Made by a program: the position numbers and the translations under genes | NCBI RefSeq assembly: GCF_001730685.1 | Contig: NZ_MDJR01000001.1 | Coordinates: forward strand, 496,001 to 560,000 | From: Caloranaerobacter ferrireducens | GTDB taxonomy: Bacteria > Bacillota > Clostridia > Tissierellales > Thermohalobacteraceae | Direction of reading: 5' to 3' | DNA length: 64,000 bases | Notes under the pieces: model-generated | What the model was told of the DNA's origin: nothing | Seen by the model: only the letters and a program-made list of their open reading frames with translations | The model's database searches: none | In this document: piece after piece, positions 63,237 through 64,000 of the stretch | Layout of the letters: each line of letters opens with the position of its first letter | Position numbering within the stretch: the first letter of the stretch is position 1

Positions 63237-64000
63237 TCATATTTTTGTCTTAAGTGATTCTTCTAGTATTTCTTTTGCTTTATTTGAATAATTATAAGCT
63301 TCTTTATAATTTTCTTCCAAAGAGTATAGTTCAGATAAATAAGTATATACATCATAAAGCTTATTATATTTTTTACTTTCTATTGCCAGTTTTTCAGCTT
63401 CAAATAGATATTTTTTTGCTTTTTCAATTTTATTAGTTGAAAGATAAGCTTTGCCTAGATTTTTAAAAAAGTCAGCTTTATCATTTATTGAAACTACTTC
63501 TATATCAATCTTCTCTGCATATTCTATAGCTTTTGAGTAAGCGCCTTCTTTGACTAAACTTCCAAAAATACTTATTCTTATGTCATTTATTTTTATATTA
63601 TCATTAATACTTTCGAAATATTTTATAGCAGTATTTAAAATTGACCTACCTTTTTCGTAATTACCATACAAGATGTAAAAATTCCCTAAATTCTTCTGAC
63701 AAGAAGCTTTATAATGAGAATGCTCTAGAAAATCGAAAAACTTTAAAGCCTTTTTAGTATGATATATAGCTTTAGATAAATTGTTTTGAAATTTATAAAC
63801 TAACCCTAAAAGCATATGTATTTCTCCTGTATTATAAAAACATTTATTTGATTCTGAAATTTCTAGAGTATATGAAAGCGCAGTAATAGCTTCAATATGT
63901 TTTTCTTGTTTAGCTAGTGCATATCCTAAAGAGTAATATAATTTTATTTCAAAAAGTACATCATATATATTGGATTTTTCATAATAGTCCAATGCTATCT
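63237..64000 (-). CDS. TPR-repeat protein, C-terminal part (5' end outside window)
   Basis: The frame is open to the window edge (the codons before a possible TTG at 63992 encode ..IALD), so the gene continues beyond it. At least six tandem 34-40-residue helix-hairpin units are visible, e.g. AEAITALSYTLEI-like, YNTGEIHMLLGLVYKFQNNLS, KNLGNFYILYGNYEKG, KNLGKAYLSTNKIEKAKKYL and YTYLSELYSLEENYKEAYNY. In Firmicutes such C-terminal TPR arrays commonly belong to helix-turn-helix regulators of the RRNPP/PlcR-like kind or to sporulation scaffolds. Which applies cannot be seen here. It converges on the binding-protein array across a shared terminator. Confidence 0.75.
   Translation of the reverse strand, partial: IALDYYEKSNIYDVLFEIKLYYSLGYALAKQEKHIEAITALSYTLEISESNKCFYNTGEIHMLLGLVYKFQNNLSKAIYHTKKALKFFDFLEHSHYKASCQKNLGNFYILYGNYEKGRSILNTAIKYFESINDNIKINDIRISIFGSLVKEGAYSKAIEYAEKIDIEVVSINDKADFFKNLGKAYLSTNKIEKAKKYLFEAEKLAIESKKYNKLYDVYTYLSELYSLEENYKEAYNYSNKAKEILEESLKTKI

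Overview
The window is an AT-rich (by eye about 70-72% A+T) chromosomal segment of an endospore-forming member of the Clostridia. Evidence for this is strong AGGAGG-type ribosome binding sites, sigma-A promoters with TTGACA/TATAAT boxes, the sporulation genes gpr and spoIIP, AddAB (the Firmicutes counterpart of RecBCD), a CIRCE-controlled hrcA-grpE-dnaK-dnaJ operon, and several radical-SAM enzymes. A glutamate 2,3-aminomutase, which makes the osmolyte beta-glutamate, would fit a marine or saline, possibly moderately thermophilic, anaerobe related to Caloranaerobacter or Tissierellales. That placement is inference. I saw no rRNA or tRNA genes, CRISPR array, insertion sequence or intact prophage.

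Layout. 1-2.1 kb: poorly known genes, namely a truncated TPR-like protein, a 113-aa protein, and a possible two-gene module containing a HEPN-like protein. 2.2-3.3 kb: a HAD phosphatase converging on a small heat-shock protein. 3.5-17.6 kb: a long DNA-end-processing operon made of a Cas4-like-nuclease/XPD-type helicase fusion, addB, addA, sbcD and sbcC, with overlapping or abutting genes. 17.7-26.2 kb: an Xaa-Pro aminopeptidase, two lipoproteins (YARHG-SH3 and M28 peptidase), a PgpA-type phosphatase, a YtcJ-type amidohydrolase and two exported proteins of unknown function. 26.2-33.6 kb: glutamate 2,3-aminomutase behind a long leader, small proteins, an amidase/holin-like pair, an ECF transporter S component, a metallo-beta-lactamase hydrolase, and an ArsB/NhaD transporter with a 60-aa membrane companion.

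33.7-53.5 kb is a conserved clostridial housekeeping block: comEC-holA, rpsT on the opposite strand, gpr, spoIIP, lepB, a small membrane protein, lepA, hemW, the heat-shock operon, prmA-rsmE-mtaB, a HIT protein, rpsU and yqeY. The heat-shock genes are controlled by HrcA at a CIRCE element, and a stem-loop between hrcA and grpE and a terminator between dnaK and dnaJ probably tune the relative output.

53.7-63.0 kb is the most unusual region: five tandem paralogues of a family-1 solute-binding-protein-like exported protein. Four have lipoprotein signals, one has a signal anchor instead, and one is frameshifted. They are interleaved with a patatin-like phospholipase and an S41 peptidase and have no transporter permease or ATPase beside them. 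The array lies between two strong terminators and so is probably one transcript. A convergent TPR protein, cut by the window end, follows it.

Several small RNA-level devices stand out: a start codon buried in a 10-bp hairpin (40683-40707), a holin-like gene whose Shine-Dalgarno sequence pairs with the end of the amidase gene (29371-29412), competing stems in the aminomutase leader, and degenerate heptamer repeats at two intergenic sites.
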